Assembly: GCA_040756415.1 (NCBI GenBank) | Contig: JBFLYZ010000016.1 | Location: 1 to 63,904, forward strand | From: JBFLYZ01 sp040756415 | Lineage (GTDB): Bacteria; Bacteroidota; Bacteroidia; JADZBD01 | Direction of reading: 5' to 3' | Length of the DNA: 63,904 bases | Shown here: positions 15,780 to 24,197 of the stretch, piece after piece | Layout of the letters: the number at the start of each line of letters is the position of its first letter | Position numbering within the stretch: position 1 is the first letter of the stretch | The notes under the pieces: generated by a model | Told to the model about the DNA's origin: nothing | The model's input: only the letters and a program-made list of their open reading frames with translations | Database searches by the model: none | Made by a program: the position numbers and the translations under genes

Positions 15780-17513
15780 ATGAAACGATCCTTAACCAGC
15801 TTTTTCCTGTTCCTGTTCGTTTTTACCGGTTCCTATGCCCAGCAGAGCACCTGCTCGAACAGGGATTTCGAGGACCAGAACTTTAACAACTGGAACGGCA
15901 TTTACGGAACGTATCAGGCTCCGGGCAATACGGGCTTTCAGTCGAACGGCAATAATGCCGCCTACAATGATCCCCAGGGCCGGCATACCATTTACACGGT
16001 CAACCAACTCGACCCCTACGCCATCGATCCGCAGACCGGCCAGCCCGATGTGTATATGACCACGCTGGCGCCAAACGGTGGCCTGGCCTCGGTGCGCCTG
16101 GGCAACACCATCAATGGCGGGCAGGGCGAAGGCCTCCGGTACGCATTTGCCGTAACGCCCAATGATACAGTGTTTACCTACCAGTACGCCTGCGTGTTCG
16201 AAGATCCCGGTCATCCGCTCACCAGCCAGCCCAGCTTCTGGGTCAGGGTCTTTGATCCGAACAACAACATGGTCAATTCGCTTTCGGATACCGTATTCGC
16301 TGGCGATACCACGTACGGCTTTATCGCCTCCCCGGCCATAGGCCCTAACGGCTCGCCCATACTGTACAAAAGGTGGTCGGGTGTTTCCATCAACCTGGCT
16401 GCGTATGTCAACCAAACGGTGACCATCGAGTTCTATAATTCAGATTGCGCTTTCAGCGGACACTTCGGGTATACCTACCTCGACCTGCCCTGTTTCGGCT
16501 CCTATATAGCCAACGTGTGGCCGGGCGACTGCGATTACGATCTTACAGCCAATAATGTAGACCTCATCACGCTGGGTATCGCCTTCGGTGCTACCGGTCC
16601 GGTGCGCCCGGGCGCCAGCAACAACTGGACGGCACAGCCCATGAGCGACTGGCCGCAGTGGTTCCAACTGGGGGCCAACTACAAGCATTCTGATTGTAAT
16701 GGTGACGGCACGGTGAACTTCCAGGATACGGTAGCTATATCCCTGAACTATTCCAACACGCACCCTTTCCGCTACGCGGGCCCGCCCGAGACCAATTCGG
16801 CCTATCCGAACCTTTACCTTGTTGCCGATGACGATACGGTGGGCACCAATCAATTGGTGAACTTCGATATCATGCTGGGCACGGGCCAGCTCCCGGTCGA
16901 CAGTATTTACGGCATAGCCTTCAAGCTCAGCTACGATCCTAACCACTTCCAGGCCAACCTGGCCAATTGCAGCTTCAATACGTCCTGGATGGGGCTGGTC
17001 AACAGCAACCTCATGCAGATGCAAAGGAATTTTCCGGCCCCGGGCTATATGGATGTGACGCTGGTGCGCAATGAGCAGACCAATATAGGCGGCTTCGGCC
17101 AGATCGGCACGTTGAAAATGAAAATGCCGCCCAGCGGCACAGGCATCATACAGGCGCCCGTCACCATCTCCGATGTGTATGCCGTTACGGTGGGCAAGCG
17201 CACGGTATCGCTCAACCTGGTGCCGGATTACGTGATCTTCAACCCGAACATTGCCGGGCTGAGCGCTCAGCAGTTCGATGATCATTTTGGTTTGTACCCT
17301 AACCCTTCCAGCGGGCAGTTCACGCTTACCGCTAACGGGAATGAGATCTATGCCATCGAGCTGTACAATCCGCTCGGGCAACTGCTGATGAGCCTGAAGC
17401 CGGATGCCGACAGGCAGCAGATCGATGCCGGCAGCCTGCCTCCCGGCTCGTACATGCTGCGCGTTGTTTCAGCAAAAGGCACCTTCCATACCAAAGTGCA
17501 GATCATACCCTGA
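15780..17513 (+). CDS. T9SS-secreted protein with dockerin-like and possible cohesin-like regions
   Basis: 577 residues. A signal peptide (about 1-20) is followed by a beta-rich N-terminal domain. Two dockerin-like calcium-loop segments come next: GDCDYDLTANNVDLITLG (about 247) and SDCNGDGTVNFQDTVAIS (about 303), the second close to the DxNxDGxVNxxD pattern. A beta-sandwich at about 342-487 begins DTVGTNQLVNFDIMLG and contains FKLSYDPNHFQ, reminiscent of cohesin domains. The C-terminal 75 residues (YPNPSSGQFTL to KVQIIP) are a type A T9SS sorting domain, so the protein is exported across the outer membrane and probably attached to the surface. A clear terminator follows. The cohesin call is tentative. 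Confidence 0.8.
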   Translation: MKRSLTSFFLFLFVFTGSYAQQSTCSNRDFEDQNFNNWNGIYGTYQAPGNTGFQSNGNNAAYNDPQGRHTIYTVNQLDPYAIDPQTGQPDVYMTTLAPNGGLASVRLGNTINGGQGEGLRYAFAVTPNDTVFTYQYACVFEDPGHPLTSQPSFWVRVFDPNNNMVNSLSDTVFAGDTTYGFIASPAIGPNGSPILYKRWSGVSINLAAYVNQTVTIEFYNSDCAFSGHFGYTYLDLPCFGSYIANVWPGDCDYDLTANNVDLITLGIAFGATGPVRPGASNNWTAQPMSDWPQWFQLGANYKHSDCNGDGTVNFQDTVAISLNYSNTHPFRYAGPPETNSAYPNLYLVADDDTVGTNQLVNFDIMLGTGQLPVDSIYGIAFKLSYDPNHFQANLANCSFNTSWMGLVNSNLMQMQRNFPAPGYMDVTLVRNEQTNIGGFGQIGTLKMKMPPSGTGIIQAPVTISDVYAVTVGKRTVSLNLVPDYVIFNPNIAGLSAQQFDDHFGLYPNPSSGQFTLTANGNEIYAIELYNPLGQLLMSLKPDADRQQIDAGSLPPGSYMLRVVSAKGTFHTKVQIIP

Positions 17514-17552
17514 CGCATCTTATAAGCTGATCATTACTCTCTGCATCCCTCG

Positions 17553-17589
17553 CAGCCGCCTCCTGTTAAAACGGGAGTCGGCTGTTTTT
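17553..17589 (+). terminator. Intrinsic terminator after the dockerin-like protein gene
   Basis: CAGCCG-C-CTCC pairs with GGAG-T-CGGCTG (one internal mismatch) and is followed by TTTTT at 17585-17589, about 40 nt past the stop codon. Confidence 0.8.
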
Positions 17590-17642
17590 AGGTCTACCCC
17601 GGTGAAAAAAATGTTGAATATATTGGCGCCTTAATTAAGCCC

Positions 17643-18032
17643 ATGAAGACCCTACGCACCGAGATCGCTGAGCTCAGCTACGATGAAGAGGAACATCTGT
17701 TGTACATACGCATCCTGGAGAATGCCGAGCTCGACCTGGAGAAGACCCGGATCCATTATGAGACCATCCGGGAGCTGACAGAGGATGAGCCGCATGCGGC
17801 CATAATCGACTCAACCCATTATTTTTCGATAGACCCCGAGACGCTTCGCTACACAGCGCAGCCCGAAGTGATCGGCAAGCGCCTGGCGGCAGCGCACTAT
17901 AACGTGTCGGCCGGCAACAGCCTGACCCTCGATTTTTTCGTAAAGACCCATAAACCCCTGATACCGGTCAAAAAGTTCGCTACCCGCGAAGAGGCGGTGA
18001 AGTGGGCCCGGCAGTTCATGCGGAAAAGGTAA
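17643..18032 (+). CDS. Small STAS/SEC14-like protein
   Basis: 129 residues, cytoplasmic (no signal or membrane segment). Alternating strands and helices (LLYIRILENAELDLEKTR, AAIIDSTHYFSIDPETLRY, FATREEAVKWARQF) resemble the short STAS/SpoIIAA-like proteins found widely in Bacteroidota, which are usually of unknown function. The C-terminal EEAVKWARQF helix is typical of that group. It sits alone between a terminator and the kelch-protein gene, with 65 nt to the next start. No catalytic residues can be pointed out. Confidence 0.65.
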   Translation: MKTLRTEIAELSYDEEEHLLYIRILENAELDLEKTRIHYETIRELTEDEPHAAIIDSTHYFSIDPETLRYTAQPEVIGKRLAAAHYNVSAGNSLTLDFFVKTHKPLIPVKKFATREEAVKWARQFMRKR

Positions 18033-18067
18033 GCCGCGGCCGACTGGCCAGAATGCGATCCGTTTCG

Positions 18068-18075
18068 TATATTTG
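18068..18075 (+). promoter_or_regulatory. Possible -7 box for the kelch protein gene
   Basis: TATATTTG matches TAnnTTTG, 22 nt before the ATG at 18098. No TTG at -33; the nearest match there is CTG. It supports the ATG at 18098 over the longer frame. Confidence 0.4.
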
Positions 18076-18097
18076 CTTATCCCTAAAAACCCCGCCT

Positions 18098-19264
18098 ATG
18101 AAAAAGTACCTGCTCTCTTCAGCCCTTGTTATTTCTTCTATCGTCCATGCGCAGGGCACCTGGACCCAGAAAGCCAGCCTTCCCGGGCCCGCCCGCACCA
18201 ACGCGGCCGCCTTCTCCATAGGGGCCAAAGGCTATGTATGCACGGGATACGATGGCTCGGTATGCCTCAACGATCTCTGGGAGTTCAATGCAGCCGCCAA
18301 CACCTGGTCGCAGAAAGCTAATTTCATTGGCGCACCGCGCGAGGGGGCGGTGGCCTTTTCTATAGGCACAAAAGGCTACGTGGGAACGGGCCGGCAGGAT
18401 ACCATTATGTACAAAGATTTTTATGAGTACGATCAGACCAATAACACCTGGACCCAGAAAGCCGATTTCGGGGGTACCAAGCGGGCCGAGGCGGTAGGTT
18501 TTTCTATCGGCACCATGGGCTACATAGGTACGGGCTTTGACGGGGCCAACAAGGCTGATTTCTGGGAATGGAATTCGACCACCAACATGTGGACCCAGAA
18601 ACTGGCCATAGGCGGTGTGCCCCGCAATTCGGCCATTGGCTATTCCATAGGCAGCATGGGCTATATAGCGGGCGGATATGCTTCGGGTAATATCTACCAG
18701 GATATCATGGAATACAACCCCGCCAACAACAGTTGGAACATAGCCGGCATGACCAACCTGTACATGTACTCCATCGCCTGCTGCGCCATCAACAATATCG
18801 CCTATTACGGCACCGGCATTGACGATAACGCTTCGTACTACAACAGCTTCTCCTCCTGGGATGCCTCCAGCGGATCGCTTCCGCTCACGGCCTTTTCGGG
18901 GTCTATGCGCTATAATGCGGTGGCCTTTGCCGCCCTGGGCAATGTGTACCTGGGCACCGGCTTCGATAGCTGGGTGACCAGCGACCTGTGGGAGTATACC
19001 CCCCTGGTGGGCGATCAGGAGCAGGACCTTCCGGTGCAAGTCGCTTTCTTTCCCAATCCCGCACAGAACAGCCTGCAGGTAAAGGCCGGACCTATTCGCC
19101 AGGCGGATATAAAGATATACGATGTGCGGGGCAGCCTGGTATGCGCCTTGGCGAATGCCGATCTTGGCGAAAAGCTCGATATCAGTTCCCTTGAAAAGGG
19201 CGTGTATTTCCTTTCGCTCACAGCCGGTGGGAAGACCAGCGTAAAAAAGTTCGTGAAGGACTGA
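18098..19264 (+). CDS. T9SS-secreted kelch-repeat beta-propeller protein
   Basis: 388 residues from the ATG at 18098, which gives a proper signal peptide (MKKYLLSSALVISSIVHAQG); the longer frame would bury it. About six kelch-type repeats of 48-52 residues follow, each with a GYxxTG-like turn and a WEF/YEY/WEW blade edge (FSIGAKGYVCTGYDG, FSIGTKGYVGTGRQD, FSIGTMGYIGTGFDG). Together they should close one propeller. The C-terminal domain (about 310-388), with FFPNPAQNSLQV and ISSLEKGVYFLSL, is a type A T9SS sorting signal. Likely a surface or extracellular binding protein; ligand unknown. Terminator follows. Confidence 0.85.
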   Translation: MKKYLLSSALVISSIVHAQGTWTQKASLPGPARTNAAAFSIGAKGYVCTGYDGSVCLNDLWEFNAAANTWSQKANFIGAPREGAVAFSIGTKGYVGTGRQDTIMYKDFYEYDQTNNTWTQKADFGGTKRAEAVGFSIGTMGYIGTGFDGANKADFWEWNSTTNMWTQKLAIGGVPRNSAIGYSIGSMGYIAGGYASGNIYQDIMEYNPANNSWNIAGMTNLYMYSIACCAINNIAYYGTGIDDNASYYNSFSSWDASSGSLPLTAFSGSMRYNAVAFAALGNVYLGTGFDSWVTSDLWEYTPLVGDQEQDLPVQVAFFPNPAQNSLQVKAGPIRQADIKIYDVRGSLVCALANADLGEKLDISSLEKGVYFLSLTAGGKTSVKKFVKD

Positions 19265-19284
19265 TCCCTTCCCGACAAAGAAGA

Positions 19285-19321
19285 ACAGCGCGTTTTTGTA
19301 AACCAGAGGCGTGCTGTTTTT
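19285..19321 (+). terminator. Intrinsic terminator after the kelch protein gene
   Basis: ACAGCGCG (19285-19292) pairs with CGTGCTGT (19310-19317) with one G-U pair, followed by a T-run to 19321. The loop is 17 nt. Confidence 0.65.
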
Positions 19322-19324
19322 GCT

Positions 19325-19332
19325 TAAATTTG
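19325..19332 (+). promoter_or_regulatory. Possible -7 box for kbl
   Basis: TAAATTTG matches TAnnTTTG, immediately after the terminator T-run and 29 nt before the kbl ATG. The nearest upstream TTG (19296-19298) is 26 nt away, slightly outside the usual range. Confidence 0.4.
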
Positions 19333-19361
19333 TTTCTGATCACAAAAAAAAACAAGGCAGC

Positions 19362-20573
19362 ATGTACGCTAATTTCAGGGAACATCTTCAGAAGGAGCTG
19401 AAGGCGATAGAGGAAAGCGGTTTGTTCAAGCGTGAGCGGGTCATCGCCAGCAAGCAGGGCGCGGTTGTAACCGTCAACGGTAAGGAGGTGCTGGTTTTCT
19501 GCGCCAACAATTACCTGGGCCTTTCATCGCATCCCAGGGTGGAGGAGGCCGCGCATAAGGCGCTCGACTCGCACGGTTACGGCATGAGCTCCGTGCGCTT
19601 TATCTGCGGCACGCAGAATATACACAAGACCCTGGAGGAAAAGATCGCCAGGTTCCTCGGGCAGGAAGACACTATTTTGTATGCCGCCTGCTTCGATGCC
19701 AACGGGGGCGTGTTCGAGCCTTTGCTGGGCGAAGAGGATGCCATTATTTCGGATGAGCTCAACCACGCGAGCATTATCGATGGGGTGCGCCTGTGCAAGG
19801 CCCAGCGCTACCGTTATAAGAACTGCGACATGAATGACCTGGAGGAGCAGCTCAAAAAGGCGCAGGCCCAGCGCTTCAGGATCGTTGTTACCGATGGGGT
19901 GTTCTCCATGGACGGGTATGTGGCCCCGCTGGATAAAATTTGCGACCTGGCTGAAAAATACCAGGCCCTGGTGATGGTAGACGAGAGCCATGCAACCGGC
20001 TTTATCGGCAAGACCGGCCGCGGGACCGTGGAGTTAAAGAATGTGATGCACCGCGTGGACTTGATCACAGGTACCCTGGGCAAAGCGTTGGGCGGTGCTA
20101 TGGGCGGATTCACTACGGGCAAGAAGGAGATCATCGAGATGCTGCGCCAGCGCAGCCGGCCCTACCTGTTCTCCAATTCGCTGGCCCCGCATATCGTGGG
20201 CGCCTCCATTGCCGTGTTCGACATGCTGAGCGAGACCACGGCCCTGCGCGATAAGCTGGAGTGGAACATCAAATACTTCAAGGAGGGCATCCGGAAAGCG
20301 GGGCTCGAGATCCGTGAAGGCGATTCGGCCATTGTGCCGGTGATGCTGTATGACGCCAAACTTTCCCAGCAATTTGCCGATAAGCTGCTGCAGGAAGGGA
20401 TCTACGTGATCGGCTTTTTCTATCCCGTGGTGCCCAAGGGCCAGGCCCGCATACGCGTGCAGCTCTCAGCCGCGCACGAAAAAGAGCACCTCGACAAGGC
20501 CATTGCGGCATTTGCGAAAGTGGGGAAGGAGCTGGGGGTCGTGAAAAAACCTACTGTTTCTTCAGCCGGCTAA
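19362..20573 (+). CDS. kbl: Glycine C-acetyltransferase (2-amino-3-ketobutyrate CoA ligase)
   Basis: 403-residue PLP enzyme of the alpha-oxoamine synthase family that cleaves 2-amino-3-ketobutyrate with CoA to glycine and acetyl-CoA, the second step of threonine catabolism. Signatures are FCANNYLGLSSHP, GYGMSSVRFICGTQ (typical of Kbl rather than BioF), ELNHASIIDGVRL, VDESHATGFIGKTGRGT, and the PLP lysine in TGTLGKALGGAMGG (about 240). The start ATG at 19362 gives the family N-terminus MYANFREHLQKEL; 17 extra residues from 19311 would overlap the terminator and promoter. The first-step enzyme is encoded at 10048-10989. Confidence 0.95.
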   Translation: MYANFREHLQKELKAIEESGLFKRERVIASKQGAVVTVNGKEVLVFCANNYLGLSSHPRVEEAAHKALDSHGYGMSSVRFICGTQNIHKTLEEKIARFLGQEDTILYAACFDANGGVFEPLLGEEDAIISDELNHASIIDGVRLCKAQRYRYKNCDMNDLEEQLKKAQAQRFRIVVTDGVFSMDGYVAPLDKICDLAEKYQALVMVDESHATGFIGKTGRGTVELKNVMHRVDLITGTLGKALGGAMGGFTTGKKEIIEMLRQRSRPYLFSNSLAPHIVGASIAVFDMLSETTALRDKLEWNIKYFKEGIRKAGLEIREGDSAIVPVMLYDAKLSQQFADKLLQEGIYVIGFFYPVVPKGQARIRVQLSAAHEKEHLDKAIAAFAKVGKELGVVKKPTVSSAG

Positions 20574-20642
20574 CCGCTTACCATCGTTTTAATGGGCAGC
20601 CACAGAAGGGCCGGAAAAGGCGCTTTTCTCCTCTAAAAATTT

Positions 20643-20672
20643 TTGCCGATTCAAAAAAGCTTGTTATCTTCG
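20643..20672 (+). promoter_or_regulatory. Promoter of rplM-rpsI
   Basis: TTG (20643-20645), a 19-nt spacer, then TATCTTCG (20665-20672): both Bacteroidota boxes at correct spacing (the -7 box has C in place of T at position 7). About 55 nt upstream of the rplM GTG. Confidence 0.7.
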
Positions 20673-20688
20673 CATCCCTTTTTTAGGG

Positions 20689-20700
20689 AACCTATAGGTT
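20689..20700 (+). promoter_or_regulatory. Palindrome in the rplM leader
   Basis: AACCTATAGGTT is a perfect 12-nt palindrome in the expected untranslated leader of rplM, followed by TTATT. It is a candidate site for control by L13 (which regulates its own operon in E. coli), but the palindrome is short and the link is inference. Confidence 0.35.
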
Positions 20701-20727
20701 TTATTGAACTAACTAATTGATAATAAA

Positions 20728-21195
20728 GTGGATGCATTAAGTTACAAGACAGTTTACCTGAACAAGGACACTGTAAAGAAAGGATGGCTTCTGGTAGATG
20801 CCGAAAACGAGACCGTGGGCCGGCTGGCTTCCAAGGTAGCCTACCTCATACGCGGCAAGAATAAGCCCGGCTATACCCCCCATGTGGATTGCGGTGACAA
20901 CGTGATCGTGATCAACGCGGAAAAGGTGAAGTTCACCGGCAAGAAAATGACCGATAAGGTGTACAAGCGCCACACCGGTTACCCGGGCGGTGAGCGTTAC
21001 GCCACTCCAAGGGAAGTGCTGGCCAAAAAGCCCCAGTTCATCATCGAGCGCGCTGTGCGCAAGATGCTTCCCACCACCCGGCTGAGCGATAAGCTGATCC
21101 GCAACCTCTATGTTTACGTGGGCACGCAGCATCCGCACGAAGCGCAGCAGCCCAAGGCCATCAAATTAAGCAGCATCAAAGAACACAACCCATAA
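20728..21195 (+). CDS. rplM: 50S ribosomal protein L13
   Basis: 155 residues. Starts with GTG at 20728; no ATG fits, and Bacteroidota L13 proteins start at this point (MDALSYKTVYLNKDTVKK). Family signatures are DAENETVGRLASKVAYLI, HVDCGDNVIVINAEK, KVYKRHTGYPGG and AVRKMLP. A two-box promoter lies 55 nt upstream. The stop overlaps the rpsI start (TAATG), the usual L13-S9 coupling. Early assembly protein of the large subunit. Confidence 0.97.
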   Translation: MDALSYKTVYLNKDTVKKGWLLVDAENETVGRLASKVAYLIRGKNKPGYTPHVDCGDNVIVINAEKVKFTGKKMTDKVYKRHTGYPGGERYATPREVLAKKPQFIIERAVRKMLPTTRLSDKLIRNLYVYVGTQHPHEAQQPKAIKLSSIKEHNP

Positions 21196-21581
21196 TGGAG
21201 ATCATCAACACACTGGGCCGCAGGAAAACGGCAGTAGCACGTGTATACGTGAAGAAAGGAAAAGGCGCCATCACCATCAATGGCCGCGATTACAAGGAGT
21301 ATTTCAAGACCGGAACGCTCCAGTACAAGATCACCCAGCCTTTTATTCTGACCAACAACGCTGAAAAGTATGATGTTACCGCCAATGTAGAGGGCGGAGG
21401 CATCAACGGCCAGGCCGATGCGGTGCGCCTGGGTATCTCCAAGGCCCTGGTGGAACTGGATGCAAACAACAAGCCCGCCCTGCGCGCGGCCACGCTGATG
21501 ACCCGCGATCCCCGCATGGTGGAGCGCAAGAAGCCCGGCCAGAAGAAAGCCAGGAAGCGCTTCCAGTTCAGCAAGCGTTAA
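21195..21581 (+). CDS. rpsI: 30S ribosomal protein S9
   Basis: 128 residues, normal length. Signatures are GRRKTAVARVYVKKGKG at the start, GGGINGQADAVRLGISKAL in the middle, and the conserved basic C-terminal tail ending RKRFQFSKR, whose last residues reach the P-site tRNA. Start overlaps the rplM stop by one base, so translation is coupled. Part of the rplM-rpsI-rpsB-tsf run. Confidence 0.97.
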   Translation: MEIINTLGRRKTAVARVYVKKGKGAITINGRDYKEYFKTGTLQYKITQPFILTNNAEKYDVTANVEGGGINGQADAVRLGISKALVELDANNKPALRAATLMTRDPRMVERKKPGQKKARKRFQFSKR

Positions 21582-21632
21582 CCGCGTTTTTCAGAGAAGC
21601 AAACTACAAACCGTAAACTACAAACCAATATA

Positions 21633-22499
21633 ATGTCAAGAGTATCATTCGAAAAATTGTTGGAGGCAGGCGCTCACTTCGGGCACCTCAAGCGTAAGTG
21701 GAATCCCGCCATGGCACCGTATATCTTCACCGAGAAGAACGGCATCCACATCATTGACCTGCACAAGACCGTTGTGAAGCTGGACGAGGCGGCTGCGGCC
21801 CTCAAGCAGATCGCCAAATCGGGCAAGAAGATCCTGTTCGTTGCCACCAAAAAGCAGGCGAAGGACATCGTATCCACCGCGGTAAAGCGCATCAATATGC
21901 CCTACGTGACCGAGCGCTGGCCGGGCGGCATGCTCACCAACTTTTCGACCATCCGCAAGTCTATCCGCAAGATGGCGGCCATCGACAAGATGGGCACGGA
22001 CGGCACTTTCGATAACATCTCGAAAAAAGAAAAACTTTCCATTTCCCGCCTGCGCGCCAAGCTGGAGACCCAGTTCGGAAGCATTGCCGACCTGACCCGC
22101 CTGCCCGCAGCCATTTTCATCGTTGATATCTCCAAAGAGCATATCGCGGTGGCCGAGGCCAAGCGCCTGAACATACCCACCTTTGCCGTGGTAGACACCA
22201 ATTCGGATCCCAACCTGGTCGACTATGCCATCCCCGCCAATGACGATGCCTCTACTTCGATCGACCTGATCGTGAATACCATCGTCAACGCTGTGGAAGA
22301 AGGCCTGTCAGAACGTAAGATAGATAAGGACAAGGAGGCCGAGGAGAAGGATGCCGAGATAGCGGCCAATGAAGAGGCCAAGCAGGCCAAGCGCCTGGAG
22401 CTGATCGAGGCCGGCCTGGATGACGAAGTGGAAGCCAAAAAGGAAAAGAAAAAAGTCCCGGTGGCCACGCCCAAGAAAAAGAAGAAGGATGACGAATAA
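21633..22499 (+). CDS. rpsB: 30S ribosomal protein S2
   Basis: 288 residues. Signatures are LLEAGAHFGHLKRKWNP, GIHIIDLHKT, FVATKKQAKDIV, RWPGGMLTNFSTIRKS and AIPANDDASTSIDLI. It is longer than the E. coli protein because of a C-terminal charged extension (from about residue 230, rich in Glu and Lys, ending KKKKKDDE), which Bacteroidota S2 proteins often carry. Followed after 32 nt by tsf, the usual rpsB-tsf pair. A tandem ACTACAAACC repeat sits just upstream of the start. Confidence 0.97.
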   Translation: MSRVSFEKLLEAGAHFGHLKRKWNPAMAPYIFTEKNGIHIIDLHKTVVKLDEAAAALKQIAKSGKKILFVATKKQAKDIVSTAVKRINMPYVTERWPGGMLTNFSTIRKSIRKMAAIDKMGTDGTFDNISKKEKLSISRLRAKLETQFGSIADLTRLPAAIFIVDISKEHIAVAEAKRLNIPTFAVVDTNSDPNLVDYAIPANDDASTSIDLIVNTIVNAVEEGLSERKIDKDKEAEEKDAEIAANEEAKQAKRLELIEAGLDDEVEAKKEKKKVPVATPKKKKKDDE

Positions 22500-22531
22500 T
22501 ATTTGTTGAACAATTAATTGGAATACGTAAA

Positions 22532-23362
22532 ATGGCAATTACTGCTGCAGAAGTAAACAAGCTGAGACAGATCACCGGTGCCGGAATGATGGACTGCAAG
22601 AAGGCGCTGGAAGAAGCAGGAGGAGATTATGATAAGGCGATCGAGCTGCTTCGTAAGAAAGGCCAGAAAGTGGCCGCCAACCGTGCCGACCGCGATGCCA
22701 AGGAAGGCCTTGTGATCGCGAAAGTGACGCCTGACGGGAAAAAGGGCGTGCTGGTAGTGGTCAACTGCGAGACCGATTTCGTAGCCAAGAACGATGACTT
22801 TACCAACTTTGCCAATACCATCGCCAGCGTGGCGCTCGAGAAGCAGCCCGGATCCATCGATGAGCTCAAGTCGCTGCCTTACGCGGGCAACGGGGTGACC
22901 ATACAGGATAAGATGATGGAGTACACCGGCAAAATAGGCGAGAAAATAGATGTTTCTAAATACGAGGTGGTGAGCGCTGCCAAAGTAGTGGCTTATAACC
23001 ATCCCGGCAATAAGCTGGCTACCATCGTTGGCTTCAATAAAGAGAACCCGAAAGAGGATGTGGCCCGCGATGTGGCCATGCAGGTGGCCGCCATGGCGCC
23101 CGTAGCCGTTGACCGCGGTGACGTGGACGCCAAGCTGCTGGAGAAGGAGATCGAGATCGCCAAGGAGCAGATACGCGCTGAAGGCAAGCCCGAGGATAAG
23201 ATCGAAATGATAGCCAAGGGCAAGATCGAAAAGTTCTATAAGGAGTCTACCCTGCTCAACCAGGAGTTCATCAAGGATGGCAAGAAATCCGTTGGGCAAT
23301 ACCTCAAGGAGACCGACAAGGAGCTAACCGTAACGGGCTTCAAGCGAATCGCCTTAGGCTAA
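22532..23362 (+). CDS. tsf: Elongation factor Ts
   Basis: 276 residues. The N-terminal domain has VNKLRQITGAGMMDCKKAL, the TDFVAKND motif that contacts EF-Tu appears as CETDFVAKNDDF (about 76-87), and the dimerisation/core domain follows. EF-Ts exchanges GDP for GTP on EF-Tu. Downstream of rpsB, and ends 14 nt before a strong terminator. Confidence 0.97.
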   Translation: MAITAAEVNKLRQITGAGMMDCKKALEEAGGDYDKAIELLRKKGQKVAANRADRDAKEGLVIAKVTPDGKKGVLVVVNCETDFVAKNDDFTNFANTIASVALEKQPGSIDELKSLPYAGNGVTIQDKMMEYTGKIGEKIDVSKYEVVSAAKVVAYNHPGNKLATIVGFNKENPKEDVARDVAMQVAAMAPVAVDRGDVDAKLLEKEIEIAKEQIRAEGKPEDKIEMIAKGKIEKFYKESTLLNQEFIKDGKKSVGQYLKETDKELTVTGFKRIALG

Positions 23363-23375
23363 CAAGAAAGAAATT

Positions 23376-23405
23376 AATCCAGACCGCAGCGTCTGGATTT
23401 TTTTT
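23376..23405 (+). terminator. Intrinsic terminator between tsf and pyrH
   Basis: AATCCAGAC (23376-23384), 6-nt loop, GTCTGGATT (23391-23399), followed by a T-run to 23405. The 9-bp stem is perfect. It ends 28 nt before the pyrH ATG. I see no promoter box between the two. Confidence 0.88.
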
Positions 23406-23433
23406 GCAGATTTGTTTCGAAAACACAGAACAG

Positions 23434-24141
23434 ATGAAGTATAAGCGCATACTCCTTAAGCTGAGCGGAGAGGCCCTGATGGGCAGCAAGCAGTTCGGGA
23501 TTGACCATGAACGCCTCGGCCAGTATGCGCGCGAGATCAAGGAGGTGGCTGAGGCCGGAATAGAAACGGCCATTGTGATAGGAGGTGGTAATATCTTCAG
23601 GGGCATACAGGCCGCTGAGGGCGGCATGGACCGCGTTCAGGGCGATTACATGGGTATGCTGGCAACCGTGATCAACAGCATGGCCCTGCAGGCCGCGCTG
23701 GAAAAGCTGGGCGTACAAACCCGCTTGCAGTCGGCCATCAATATGGAGCAGATCTGCGAGCCCTTTATACGAAGGAAGGCCGTTCGCCACCTGGAGAAGG
23801 GCAGGGTGGTGATCTTTGGGGCCGGTACGGGCAATCCCTATTTCACCACCGATACCGCGGCCACCCTCCGCGCCATCGAGATCGAGGCCAACGTGATCCT
23901 GAAGGGTACGCGCGTTGACGGCATTTATACGGCTGATCCGGAAAAGGATAAGTCAGCCAAAAAATACGATACGATCAGCTTTGACGAGGTATACAAAAAA
24001 GGGCTGGAGGTGATGGATATGACCGCATTCACCTTGTGCAATGAGAACAAGCTTCCCATCATCGTGTTCGACATGAACAAGCCGGGCAACCTCAAGAAGG
24101 TGGTGCTGGGCGAGCGCGTGGGTACGCTGGTCGAGTTCTAA
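23434..24141 (+). CDS. pyrH: UMP kinase
   Basis: 235 residues from the ATG at 23434 (MKYKRILLKLSGEALMG); ten extra residues upstream would read through the terminator T-run. Amino-acid-kinase fold with KLSGEALMG, the nucleotide loop IGGGNIFRG, MGMLATVINSMALQ and GTGNPYFTTDTAA. Phosphorylates UMP to UDP and is usually UTP-inhibited. Lies in the conserved tsf-pyrH-frr order. Confidence 0.96.
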   Translation: MKYKRILLKLSGEALMGSKQFGIDHERLGQYAREIKEVAEAGIETAIVIGGGNIFRGIQAAEGGMDRVQGDYMGMLATVINSMALQAALEKLGVQTRLQSAINMEQICEPFIRRKAVRHLEKGRVVIFGAGTGNPYFTTDTAATLRAIEIEANVILKGTRVDGIYTADPEKDKSAKKYDTISFDEVYKKGLEVMDMTAFTLCNENKLPIIVFDMNKPGNLKKVVLGERVGTLVEF

Positions 24142-24197
24142 AAAACTTTTACCTTTAGCCTTGTTCCTTATATCCTTATTTCATTATAACCTGTACA

